DNA of 64,000 bases from JAGVSZ01 sp019137045 (GTDB taxonomy: Bacteria > Pseudomonadota > Gammaproteobacteria > Burkholderiales > SG8-39), in contig JAXMFT010000005.1 of NCBI GenBank assembly GCA_046347635.1, positions 264,384-328,383 on the forward strand, written 5' to 3'. Made by a program: the position numbers and the translations under genes. Of this stretch, positions 8,748 through 16,663 are shown piece by piece. How positions within the stretch are numbered: position 1 is the stretch's first letter; every line of letters starts with the position of its first letter. The notes under the pieces were generated by a model. It did no database searches. It saw only the letters and a program-made list of their open reading frames with translations, and had not been told where the DNA came from.

Positions 8748-8903
8748 GCGGATCCTCCCCTGTTCCGGGCGCGGCTGGCCCGGACACCGCCGTGCGGCGC
8801 CCCGCGGATCCGTCCGGGAGGGCGGACGCGAGGGCGGGAAGTTTGCCGCAGATCGCGTCGGTTGTCGAATCGCTCGCGGCCAGATCGCCGGAATTCGAGA
8901 CTT

Positions 8904-9440
8904 TTAGCGGCTGTACGGGGTGACGATGCGGGCGAGCTGGGCTTCCGAGATGAGGCCGAGGTGGCTCGCGATGACCTGACCTTCGCGATTCAGCACCACC
9001 GTGAACGGCAATGCCCCGACCCGGTTGCCGAGCTTCCGCGTCAGATCAATGACTTCGATCCCCGCGACCAGGATCGGGTAGTCGATTTTCAGCTCGGCCG
9101 CAGAAGTTCGCGCGTTCTCCGCCGAATCGACGGCGATCCCGACAACTTGAACGCCTTTCGCTGCAAATTCGCGATTGATGTTGATGAGGCCGGGAATCTC
9201 CTCGCGGCAGGGCGGACACCAGCTCGCCCAGAAATTGACGATCACCACGTGCCCATGCCAGTCCCTGATAGCGCCGGATCGTCCTGACAAATCCTGGAAT
9301 TGCGCCAAAGTAAGCGCTGACACTACCGCAGGATCGGCGGTGCCGGACCGCCACTTCAGGTGCACGATCATCCCGGCCGCGAGCGCCAGGGCCGCCGCGC
9401 CCGCGATCAGCGCCGCGCGCAGCGGCTTAGTCAGCCGCAT
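8904..9440 (-). CDS. TlpA/ResA-type thioredoxin-like protein
   Basis: A 178-residue membrane-anchored thiol-disulfide protein. One N-terminal helix (residues 8-27) anchors a periplasmic thioredoxin domain with the redox motif WCPPC at 74-78, followed by the AhpC/TSA-like core (VVGIAVDS) and the cis-Pro loop GALPFTVV. Such proteins reduce apocytochromes or other periplasmic cysteines. It overlaps the upstream nucleotidyltransferase-like gene by 14 bases, so the two form one unit. Its codon use looks less GC-biased than that of its neighbours. Confidence 0.88.
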   Translation of the reverse strand: MRLTKPLRAALIAGAAALALAAGMIVHLKWRSGTADPAVVSALTLAQFQDLSGRSGAIRDWHGHVVIVNFWASWCPPCREEIPGLININREFAAKGVQVVGIAVDSAENARTSAAELKIDYPILVAGIEVIDLTRKLGNRVGALPFTVVLNREGQVIASHLGLISEAQLARIVTPYSR

Positions 9441-10038
9441 CGAGAAGTCCCGAGACCGTCGGAATCCCGGCCCGCTCGATGGGCCGCCCCGTGGGGGTCG
9501 CCTTCAACGCGGCGCGCTCGTCCTTGGCGGCGTAGACGGCCAGGTTCACCGGCACGTCGTCCCAGTCGATGCGCAGGATCGGCACCGCCCGGGCCTCGTC
9601 GCCGCAATAGTGGTGCGCTTCGGACACCTCGTAGGGGACGTTCCGGTTGAGCAGGAAGAGCTCCACCGACTTGAGGTCGTCGGTGAAGAGCTGGAGGTCG
9701 ACGTCGGCGTACCGCCCGGCGGTGCCCTTCAGCACCGGTCCGGCCAGGTAGGGGCGGAACGCGGCGAGCGTGCGCATCGCCGCGAGCGCCACCGCGCGCA
9801 GCGCGCGCACGCGCGCGCGCTGCTCCTCGCCCTGGTACAGCGCCTGGTAGGCGCGCAGCTCCGCCTCCACTTCGTCGTTGGCGGGCAGCGACTGCGTGTC
9901 GACGGCCCCGAGCTGGCGCGCGGCCTTGCGCTTCGCGAGCGCGAAGTCGTCGACGCCGTCCTCGGCCATCAGGCGGGCGGCGGCGGCCGCGATCCGCGCG
10001 CGCATCTGCGACTGCTTCGTCCTCGTCTCCCGAGCCAT
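9427..10038 (-). CDS. Nucleotidyltransferase-like protein of unknown function
   Basis: The 203-residue protein starts at ATG 10038 (MARETRTKQSQMRARI). The N-terminal third is an Arg/Lys/Ala-rich helical region with the segment MAEDGVDDFALAKRKAAR. The centre has VLKGTAGRYADVDLQLFTDD, which resembles the G-[ST]-x(9)-DxD motif of the nucleotidyltransferase fold, and the C-terminal part resembles the rest of a minimal NTase. Similar proteins are often encoded next to mpl in betaproteobacteria, and some have been named after muramate ligases, apparently by transfer from that neighbour. The substrate is unknown. Confidence 0.6.
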   Translation of the reverse strand: MARETRTKQSQMRARIAAAAARLMAEDGVDDFALAKRKAARQLGAVDTQSLPANDEVEAELRAYQALYQGEEQRARVRALRAVALAAMRTLAAFRPYLAGPVLKGTAGRYADVDLQLFTDDLKSVELFLLNRNVPYEVSEAHHYCGDEARAVPILRIDWDDVPVNLAVYAAKDERAALKATPTGRPIERAGIPTVSGLLDAAD

Positions 10039-10103
10039 CGTGGCGCGCGCGTTGCGTGTTCCGGCGCCGATGATACCGCAGGGGATTGCGCCCAACGACC
10101 GCT

Positions 10104-10121
10104 TACAATCCGCCCCGCATG
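10104..10121 (+). promoter_or_regulatory. Extended -10 box directly ahead of mpl
   Basis: TTACAAT (TACAAT at 10104-10109) lies only nine bases before the mpl ATG at 10119. A start site seven bases after the -10 box would give almost no leader, so mpl mRNA may be leaderless. No -35 box at normal spacing is recognisable. Similar placements occur ahead of yqgE and queC. Confidence 0.45.
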
Positions 10122-11469
10122 CACCTGCACATACTCGGGATCTGCGGCACGTTCATGGGCGGCATCGCGCTGCTGGCGCGCGACGCCGGCCACCGCGTGA
10201 CCGGCTGCGACGCGAACGTCTACCCGCCGATGAGCACGCAGCTCGCCGCGCACGGCATCGACGTGGTCGAGGGTTTCGGCGCCGACCAGGTCGCGTTCGC
10301 GCCCGACCTGTGGGTGATCGGCAACGTGGTCACGCGCGGCAACCCGCTGATGGAGGCGATCCTCGACCGCGGCGAGCGGTACGCGTCCGGCCCGCAGTGG
10401 CTCGCCGAGCACGTGCTCGCGGGCAGGCACGTGCTCGCCGTCGCCGGCACGCACGGCAAGACGACCACGACGGCGATGCTCGCCTGGATCCTGGAGCGCG
10501 ACGGCAAGCGCCCCGGGTTCCTGATCGGCGGGGTGCCGAACGACTTCGGCGTGTCGGCGCGGTCCTCCGCGGGCCCGTACTTCGCGCTCGAGGCCGACGA
10601 GTACGACACCGCGTTCTTCGACAAGCGCTCCAAGTTCGTCCACTACCGCGCGCGCACCGCGGTGCTGAACAACCTCGAGTTCGACCACGCGGACATCTTT
10701 CCCGACCTCGGCGCGATCGAGACCCAGTTCCATCACTTCGTGCGCACGCTGCCGCGCTCGGCGCGCGTGATCGCCAACGGCGCCGACGCGGCGCTCGCGC
10801 GCGTGCTCGCGCGCGGCTGCTGGTCGGAGCTCGAGCGCTTCGACGTGCCCGCGGGCTGGTCGGCGCGGCCGCTGCCGGGCGCCGCCTTCGAGGTGCTGTG
10901 GGGCGGGGCGCCGGCCGGGCGCGTCGAGTGGGACCTCGGCGGCGAGCACAACCGCGCCAACGCCCTCGCGGCGATCGCGGCCGCGCGCCACGCGGGCGTT
11001 TCCCCGCCGGCCGCGGCCGCGGCGCTCAGCCGCTTCGGCGGGGTCAGGCGGCGCATGGAGACGCGCGGGGTCGTGCGCGGCGTGACCGTCTACGACGACT
11101 TCGCCCATCACCCCACCGCGATCCGCACCACGCTCGCCGGGCTGCGCCAAGGCGCCGGCGCGGCGCGCATTCTCGCCGTGCTCGAGCCGCGCTCGAACAC
11201 GATGAAGCTCGGGGTGATGAAGGAGGCGCTCGCGGCGAGCCTCGCGGCGGCCGACCGGGTGTTCTGCTTCACCGACGGCATCGGCTGGGACGCGCAGGGC
11301 GCGCTCGCCCCGCTCGGGGCGCGCGCGACCTGCCACGCCGACCTGGACGCGCTCGTCGAGGCGATCGCGCGCGAGGCGCGCGGGCGACCACGTGCTGGTG
11401 ATGTCGAACGGCGGGTTCGGCGGCATCCACCAGCGGCTCCTCGACCGTCTCGGCGCGCCCGCCCCGTGA
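10119..11469 (+). CDS. mpl: UDP-N-acetylmuramate:L-Ala-gamma-D-Glu-mDAP ligase Mpl (frameshifted near its end)
   Basis: Mpl ligates the recycled tripeptide to UDP-MurNAc in peptidoglycan recycling. The protein begins MHLHILGICGTFMGG and has the Mur-ligase ATP site GTHGKTTTT near residue 110, the DEYDTAFFDKRSKF block typical of Mpl, and LEPRSNTMKLG. After residue ~422 the frame breaks. The family ending (DHVLVMSNGGFGGIH) is found one frame over and stops at TGA 11467. Removing one G from the GGG at 11382-11384 restores it. The uncorrected reading runs into the esterase gene and makes a false fusion. Confidence 0.9.
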
Positions 11470-12038
11470 CGATCGTCTACCTGCACGGCTTCAACAGCGC
11501 CCCGCAATCGCACAAGGCGCAGCTCATGCGCCGCTACCTGGAGGAGCGCGGGCTGGGCGCGCGCTTCGTCTGCCCCGCGCTCCCGCATCATCCCGACGCG
11601 GCCATCGCGCTGGTCGAGCGCACGCTCGCGGCGCAGGCGGCGGGCGCGACGCTGGTCGGCAGCTCGCTCGGCGGGTTCTACGCCACGCACCTCGCCGAGC
11701 GGCTCGCCGTGCGCGCGGTGCTGCTGAATCCCGCGGTGCGCCCCGGCCGCGACCTGGAGAGCTACCTCGGCCTCCAGCGCAACCTCTACACCGGCGCGGA
11801 GTACGAGCTCACGCGCGCCCATCTCGACGCCTGGCGCCGGCTCGACGTCGCGGCGGTGCACCCCGAGCGCTATCTCCTGATCGTCGAGACCGGCGACGAG
11901 GTGCTCGACTACCGCGAGGCGGTGGCCAAGTACGCGGGGGCGCGGCAGGTGATCGTCCCGGGCGGCGACCACACGCTGCGGAGCTTCGCAGGGCACCTGC
12001 CCCTCATCCTGGCGTTCGCCGGCCTCGGCGAGGCGTGA
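11466..12038 (+). CDS. YqiA-type alpha/beta-fold esterase
   Basis: A 190-residue protein starting at GTG 11466, which overlaps the (frame-corrected) mpl stop as GTGA. It begins VYLHGFNSAPQSHKA, has the nucleophile elbow GSSLGGFYA near residue 63, a late Asp (GDEVLDY) and a His (GGDHTL). This matches the YqiA/UPF0227 small esterases, which hydrolyse short acyl esters in vitro and whose natural substrate is unknown. The length is standard for the family. Confidence 0.88.
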   Translation: MTIVYLHGFNSAPQSHKAQLMRRYLEERGLGARFVCPALPHHPDAAIALVERTLAAQAAGATLVGSSLGGFYATHLAERLAVRAVLLNPAVRPGRDLESYLGLQRNLYTGAEYELTRAHLDAWRRLDVAAVHPERYLLIVETGDEVLDYREAVAKYAGARQVIVPGGDHTLRSFAGHLPLILAFAGLGEA

Positions 12039-12063
12039 GCCGCGCGCCGCGCGGCCGGACCCG

Positions 12064-13926
12064 ATGAACGTCCTGTACGAGGAAACCGGCGCGTTCAAGG
12101 TCGCCTCCGTGCTCGCCGAGCACGCCGCGTCGCTGCACGTCGAAGCGCCGCACGGCAGGCGCGCCAAGATCAAGGCCGCCAACGTGCTGCTGCGCTTCGA
12201 GGACGCGCACCTCGACACGTTTCTCGAGCGGGCCGAGGCGGCCGCGGCGGGGATCGACGTGGACTTCCTGTGGCAGGCGTGCGGACAGGCCGAGTTCGAT
12301 TTCCTCGACCTCGCGCGCGAGTACCACGGCCGCGCGCCGGGCGCGCTCGATGCGGCCGCCCTCCTGGTCCGGCTGCATTCGGCGCCGATGTACTTCCACC
12401 GCAAGGGCAAGGGCCGCTTTCGCGCCGCGCCGCCGGAAACGCTCCAGGCCGCCCTCGCGGGCGTGGAGCGCAAGCGCCAGCAGCAGGCGCAGATCGACGC
12501 CTGGGTCGCCGAGCTCGAGCGCTTCAGCCTGCCGGAGGCGCTGCGCCCGCTGCTGCCGCAGCTCCTGTACCGGCCGGATCGCAACCGCATCGAGACGAAG
12601 GCGTTCGAGCAGGCGTGCGCGTCGCTCGGCCTGTCGCCGGCGCGCCTCGTCGAGCGCTGCGGCGCGCTGCCGTCCACCCACGACTACCACCTCGGCCGCT
12701 TCCTGTTCGAGCGCTACCCCGGCGGCACGGGGTTTCCCGCGGTCGCCCCGCCGGCGGTGCCGGCCGGCCTGCCGCTCGCCGAGGTGGCGGCGTTCAGCCT
12801 CGACGACGCGAGCACGACCGAGATCGACGATGCGCTCTCGGTCACGCGCCGCGCCGGCGATCTGGTGCGCGTCGGCGTGCACATCGCGGCCCCCGGGCTC
12901 GGGTTCGCGCCCGGCTCGGAGATCGACCGCATCGCGCGCGAGCGGCTCTCCAGCGCCTACATGCCGGGCGCCAAGATCACGATGCTGCCTCCGGCCGCGG
13001 TGGAGCGCTTCTCGCTCATCCAGGACGGTCCGCGCGCGGCGGTGTCGCTCTACCTCGACGTCGACCCGGCGACGCTCGCGGTGCGCGGCGAGGAGACGCG
13101 CATCGAGCTCGTGCCGATCGCCGCGAACCTGCGCCACCACGAGGTCGAGCTGCTGAACGACGCGCTCGCCGACGGTCGCCCCGCCGCCGGCATGCCCTTC
13201 GCCGCCGAGCTCGAGCTCCTCCACCGGCTCGCGCTCGTGCTCGAGGGCGGGCGCGGCAAGTCCGGCAGCCAGGTCGAGCGTCCGGAGTACAGCTTTCACG
13301 TCGCGGACGACCGCGTGACGATCACCGAGCGCAAGCGCGGCTCGCCGCTCGACAAGCTCGTCGCCGAGCTCATGATTCTCGTCAACCGCTCGTGGGGCAA
13401 GGTGCTCGACGAGCGCGCGGTCGCGGCGATCTATCGCGCCCAGGGCGACGGCAAGGTGCGCATGACCACGGTCGCCGCCGAGCACCAGGGCCTCGGCGTC
13501 TCGCACTACGCGTGGTCGAGCTCGCCCCTGCGGCGGTACGTGGACCTCGTGAACCAGTGGCAGCTGCTCGCGTGCCTGCGCGGGGAGCCGCCGCCCTTCG
13601 GGCGCAAGTCGGCGGACCTGCTCGCCGTCGTGCGCGACTTCGAGGTGACGTACGCCGCCCTGGACGAATTCCAGCGGCAGATGGAGCACTATTGGTGCCT
13701 GCGCTGGCTGCTGCAGGAAGGGGTCGAGACCTCCGCCGCCGTGGTGGTGCGCGAGAACCTCGTCAAGCTCGCGCATCTCCCGCTCTTCGTGCGCGTGCCC
13801 TCCCTGCCGGAGCTTTCCCCCGGAACGACGGTCGAAGTCGAGGTCGCGCAGGTGGATCTCGTTGACACCCATGTGCGCTGCGTCTATAAGGGGCTCAAGA
13901 AGAACGAGAAGCCACCTGAGATATAA
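12064..13926 (+). CDS. RNB-domain exoribonuclease (RNase II family)
   Basis: The 620-residue protein carries a degenerate N-terminal region, then the RNB catalytic domain with the metal-binding block DDASTTEIDDALSV near residue 252, SSAYMPGAKITMLPP and HYAWSSSPLRRYVDLVNQ. It ends in a short S1-like segment. RNB enzymes degrade RNA 3' to 5'. It is shorter and more divergent than E. coli RNase II or R, as is usual for the betaproteobacterial paralogue encoded ahead of tonB. ATG 12064 follows the esterase by 25 bases. Confidence 0.88.
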   Translation: MNVLYEETGAFKVASVLAEHAASLHVEAPHGRRAKIKAANVLLRFEDAHLDTFLERAEAAAAGIDVDFLWQACGQAEFDFLDLAREYHGRAPGALDAAALLVRLHSAPMYFHRKGKGRFRAAPPETLQAALAGVERKRQQQAQIDAWVAELERFSLPEALRPLLPQLLYRPDRNRIETKAFEQACASLGLSPARLVERCGALPSTHDYHLGRFLFERYPGGTGFPAVAPPAVPAGLPLAEVAAFSLDDASTTEIDDALSVTRRAGDLVRVGVHIAAPGLGFAPGSEIDRIARERLSSAYMPGAKITMLPPAAVERFSLIQDGPRAAVSLYLDVDPATLAVRGEETRIELVPIAANLRHHEVELLNDALADGRPAAGMPFAAELELLHRLALVLEGGRGKSGSQVERPEYSFHVADDRVTITERKRGSPLDKLVAELMILVNRSWGKVLDERAVAAIYRAQGDGKVRMTTVAAEHQGLGVSHYAWSSSPLRRYVDLVNQWQLLACLRGEPPPFGRKSADLLAVVRDFEVTYAALDEFQRQMEHYWCLRWLLQEGVETSAAVVVRENLVKLAHLPLFVRVPSLPELSPGTTVEVEVAQVDLVDTHVRCVYKGLKKNEKPPEI

Positions 13927-13963
13927 AGCGCAACTTATTGATTCATAGGAACTAGAGGTCGGA

Positions 13964-14881
13964 TTGCTGGTCTACTCCGACGCCCCGTACGGGGGCTTTC
14001 GCGGCGCGCTCGCCGGCCCGCCCGGGCGCGTGCTCACGCCGCTCTTCGGCACCGCCCTCGCGGCATCGATCGTCCTGCACGGGGCGGTGCTGGCGATGCG
14101 CTTCGGGTTTCCGGACGCCGCCCGCCTGCGCACGCCGCCGCAGACCCTGGACGTGGTGCTGGTGAACAGCCGCTCGCCGACGCGCCCGGTCGCGCCGGAC
14201 GCGCTCGCGCAGGCCAACCTCGACGCGGGCGGCAACACCGACGCCGACCGGCGCGCCCGCACGCCGCTGCCGGTCACGCGCGAGGTGGCGCGCGGCGACG
14301 ACACGAAGCGCGCCCGCAAGCGCGCCGAGGTCCTCGAGGCGAAACAGCGCCAGCTCATGACCCAGCTCGCGCAGGCGCGCGCGGCCGTTCCGGCCGAGGA
14401 GGCGAAGCCCGCCCCGGCGCCCGACGCGCCCGCGCCGCTCTCGGGCGCGGACCTGATGAACTCGGCGCTCGCGCTCGCGCGCATGGAGGCGCAGATCGCG
14501 CGCCAGGTCGACGAGTACAACAAACGGCCGCGCAAGCACTTCGTCGGCGCGCGCGCCGCCGAATCGCGCTTCGCCATGTACGTGGAAGGGTGGCGGCGCA
14601 AGGTCGAGCGCATCGGCAACCTCAACTACCCGGAGAGCGCGCGCGGCCGCGCGTACGGAAGCCTGCGCCTCACCGTCGCGCTCAAGCCGGACGGCTCGAT
14701 CGACGAGATCCAGGTCGACCGGCCCTCGGAGCACAAGGTCCTCAACGAGGCGGCGCTGAAGATCGTCCGCCTCGCCGCGCCCTACGCGCCGTTCCCGCCC
14801 GAGATCAGGCGCGACACCGACATCCTGGTGATCACCCGCACCTGGACGTTCGCGCCCGGCGACAAGCTGTACAACGAATAG
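13964..14881 (+). CDS. TonB-like energy transducer
   Basis: The 305-residue protein has one N-terminal membrane helix (about residues 22-45), a long Ala/Pro/Arg-rich periplasmic spacer with a helical segment (KQRQLMTQLAQARAAV), and a C-terminal TonB domain (YPESARGRAYGSLRLTV ... YAPFPPEI). It would couple the proton-motive force to outer-membrane transport, or act as a TolA-like spanner. The start is TTG 13964 with GAGG upstream; a GTG near 14030 is the main alternative but would sit close to the helix. It lies in the conserved rnb-tonB-(aroE)-mtgA order. Confidence 0.82.
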   Translation: MLVYSDAPYGGFRGALAGPPGRVLTPLFGTALAASIVLHGAVLAMRFGFPDAARLRTPPQTLDVVLVNSRSPTRPVAPDALAQANLDAGGNTDADRRARTPLPVTREVARGDDTKRARKRAEVLEAKQRQLMTQLAQARAAVPAEEAKPAPAPDAPAPLSGADLMNSALALARMEAQIARQVDEYNKRPRKHFVGARAAESRFAMYVEGWRRKVERIGNLNYPESARGRAYGSLRLTVALKPDGSIDEIQVDRPSEHKVLNEAALKIVRLAAPYAPFPPEIRRDTDILVITRTWTFAPGDKLYNE

Positions 14882-14915
14882 CGGGCGCCAACCCCTTGCC
14901 GGGGCAGCGGGCCGA

Positions 14916-15620
14916 GTGAAGGTCTTCACCTGGATCGGGAGGGGCCTCGTCTACGGGCTGGGCGGGCTCGCGCTCGCGTTCGTCCTCGTGCAGGCGTGGT
15001 TCTTCGGCTGGGTGCTGTACTGGTCGAGCTACGATCCGAAGACCACGAACTTCATGGAGCGGCGGCTGGACGAGCTGCGCGCGAGGCAGCCCAAAGCCCA
15101 GCTGAAGCACCAGTGGGTGCCCTACGACCGCATCTCCCCCAACCTGAAGCGCGCAGTCGTGGCGGCGGAGGATGCCCGGTTCCTCGACCACGAGGGCTTC
15201 GACTGGGAGGGCATCCAGCGCGCGCTCGAGAAGAACCAGCAGCGCGGCAAGCCGGTCGCCGGCGGATCCACCATCAGCCAGCAGCTCGCCAAGAATCTCT
15301 TCCTCTCCGGCGACCGGAGCTTCGTGCGCAAGGGGCAGGAGGCCCTCATCACCCTGATGCTCGAACAGACGATGAGCAAGCGCCGCATCCTGGAGCTCTA
15401 CCTGAACGTCGCCGAGTGGGGCGAGGGCGTGTTCGGCGCGGAAGCCGCTGCGCGTCACCACTACGGCGTGAGCGCGGCGCAGCTCACCCCGGCCCAGGCG
15501 GCGCGGCTCGCGGCGATGCTGCCGCGGCCGCGGTTCTACGACCGCAATCGGGGCTCGCACTATCTGGCGGCGTACGCGGACCGCATCCTCGGGCGCATGC
15601 CGTCGGCGCAGGTGCCGTAG
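14916..15620 (+). CDS. mtgA: Monofunctional biosynthetic peptidoglycan transglycosylase
   Basis: MtgA polymerises lipid II into glycan strands. The 234-residue protein has an N-terminal membrane helix (residues 8-32) and the GT51 domain with the catalytic motif AAEDARFLDHEGFDW, GGSTISQQLAKNLFL, and RRILELYLNVAEWG. The start is GTG 14916. The gene follows tonB by 34 bases. In relatives, aroE usually lies between the two; it is absent here. Confidence 0.95.
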   Translation: MKVFTWIGRGLVYGLGGLALAFVLVQAWFFGWVLYWSSYDPKTTNFMERRLDELRARQPKAQLKHQWVPYDRISPNLKRAVVAAEDARFLDHEGFDWEGIQRALEKNQQRGKPVAGGSTISQQLAKNLFLSGDRSFVRKGQEALITLMLEQTMSKRRILELYLNVAEWGEGVFGAEAAARHHYGVSAAQLTPAQAARLAAMLPRPRFYDRNRGSHYLAAYADRILGRMPSAQVP

Positions 15621-15639
15621 GGGCGAGGGGACGTAGGGA

Positions 15640-15695
15640 GGGAAGAAGGGAAGAAGGCAAGAAGGGAAGAAGGGAAGAGGGGAAGAGGGGGAGAA
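15640..15695 (+). repeat. Seven tandem copies of an 8-bp unit (GGGAAGAA)
   Basis: Seven head-to-tail octamers fill the space just before the CorA gene: GGGAAGAA (15640), GGGAAGAA (15648), GGCAAGAA (15656), GGGAAGAA (15664), GGGAAGAG (15672), GGGAAGAG (15680) and GGGGAGAA (15688). The tract is almost pure purine on the plus strand and ends six bases before ATG 15701, so it also supplies ribosome-site-like sequence. Such a tract is prone to slippage and could vary in copy number. Confidence 0.9.
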
Positions 15696-15700
15696 GAACG

Positions 15701-16663
15701 ATGGATCTGTGGAAGATCGAGCCCGGCCGGCCGGCCGCGGCGATGGCCGCCGACGAGCCGCTGCCCGGGAACGGATACGCGTGGCTCGACCTCACGCACG
15801 AGGAGGTCGAGCGGCTCCCGCACGAGGTCGAGCGGCTCACCGGCGTGCGCATCTTCGACGACCACGTCGCCGACGCCGGCAGCCTGGCGCACCCGTCGTA
15901 CTTCGACAACACCGAGCAGTACGAGCTCGTGATCTTCCGCGGCCTCGCGCCCGACTCGACCCCGGAGAAGATGGTCACGCGCCCGATGGCGCTGTTCAAC
16001 CTCGACCGGCTGCTGGTGACGGTGCGCGCGCCCGACAGCCGCTCGGTCGCGCACGTCCGGACGCGCTACCTGGCGACCGCGGCGAAGTGCCCGGCCAACC
16101 CCGACGAGCTGATGCACCGGCTGCTCTCGGCCATGGTCGATCACTACCTCGCGCTGCGACAGCCCCTCACGCAGCGCCTGGAGCGCTGGCAGACGCTCCT
16201 GCTCGACCCGCGCCGGCCGTTCCGCGACTGGCCGCAGCTGCTCGCGAGCCGCGGCGAGATCCGCAAGCTGCAGCACCTGTGCGAGGAGCAGCGCGACGCC
16301 ATCCAGGAGTGGCGCGACTACCGCATCGCCGACATCGGCACCGCCCTGCAGGTGCGGCTCGCCGACCTGGTCGAGCACATCGAGCGCGTGCTGCACCACG
16401 CGCGCACGATCGAGGGCCAGGGCGAGTCGGCGGTGCAGCTCTACTTCGCGTCCACCGCCTACCGCACGGCCGAGATCATGCGCCTGCTGACGATCATCAC
16501 CGCCACCTTCATGCCGCTCACCCTCATCACCGGGATCTTCGGCATGAACTTCGAGTTCATCCCCGGCCTGCACTCGCCGGGCGGGTTCTGGATCTCGCTC
16601 GCCGGGATGGCGCTGGTCGTCGTCGTGATGCTCGCGTACTTCCGCTTCAAGCGCTGGCTCTAG
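15701..16663 (+). CDS. CorA-type divalent cation transporter
   Basis: The 320-residue protein has a cytoplasmic N-terminal domain (1-~255), a long helix, and two C-terminal membrane helices. The first helix ends in the signature GMNFEFIPG near residue 285, and the protein ends with a basic tail (RFKRWL). CorA pentamers carry Mg2+ (or Co2+, Ni2+, Zn2+ in subfamilies) across the inner membrane. The gene follows mtgA after an 80-base gap filled by a purine-rich octamer repeat. Its 3' end overlaps the convergent MFS gene by 17 bases. A second, unrelated Mg transporter (mgtE) lies 1.4 kb downstream. Confidence 0.92.
   Translation: MDLWKIEPGRPAAAMAADEPLPGNGYAWLDLTHEEVERLPHEVERLTGVRIFDDHVADAGSLAHPSYFDNTEQYELVIFRGLAPDSTPEKMVTRPMALFNLDRLLVTVRAPDSRSVAHVRTRYLATAAKCPANPDELMHRLLSAMVDHYLALRQPLTQRLERWQTLLLDPRRPFRDWPQLLASRGEIRKLQHLCEEQRDAIQEWRDYRIADIGTALQVRLADLVEHIERVLHHARTIEGQGESAVQLYFASTAYRTAEIMRLLTIITATFMPLTLITGIFGMNFEFIPGLHSPGGFWISLAGMALVVVVMLAYFRFKRWL

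Noticed and set aside
10086..12038. Apparent Mpl-esterase fusion of 650 residues
   Set aside because: Created by the one-base gain in mpl; the esterase has its own GTG start overlapping the corrected mpl stop.
15640..15695. CRISPR or minisatellite array
   Set aside because: Unit is only 8 bp without spacers; it is a simple tandem repeat.
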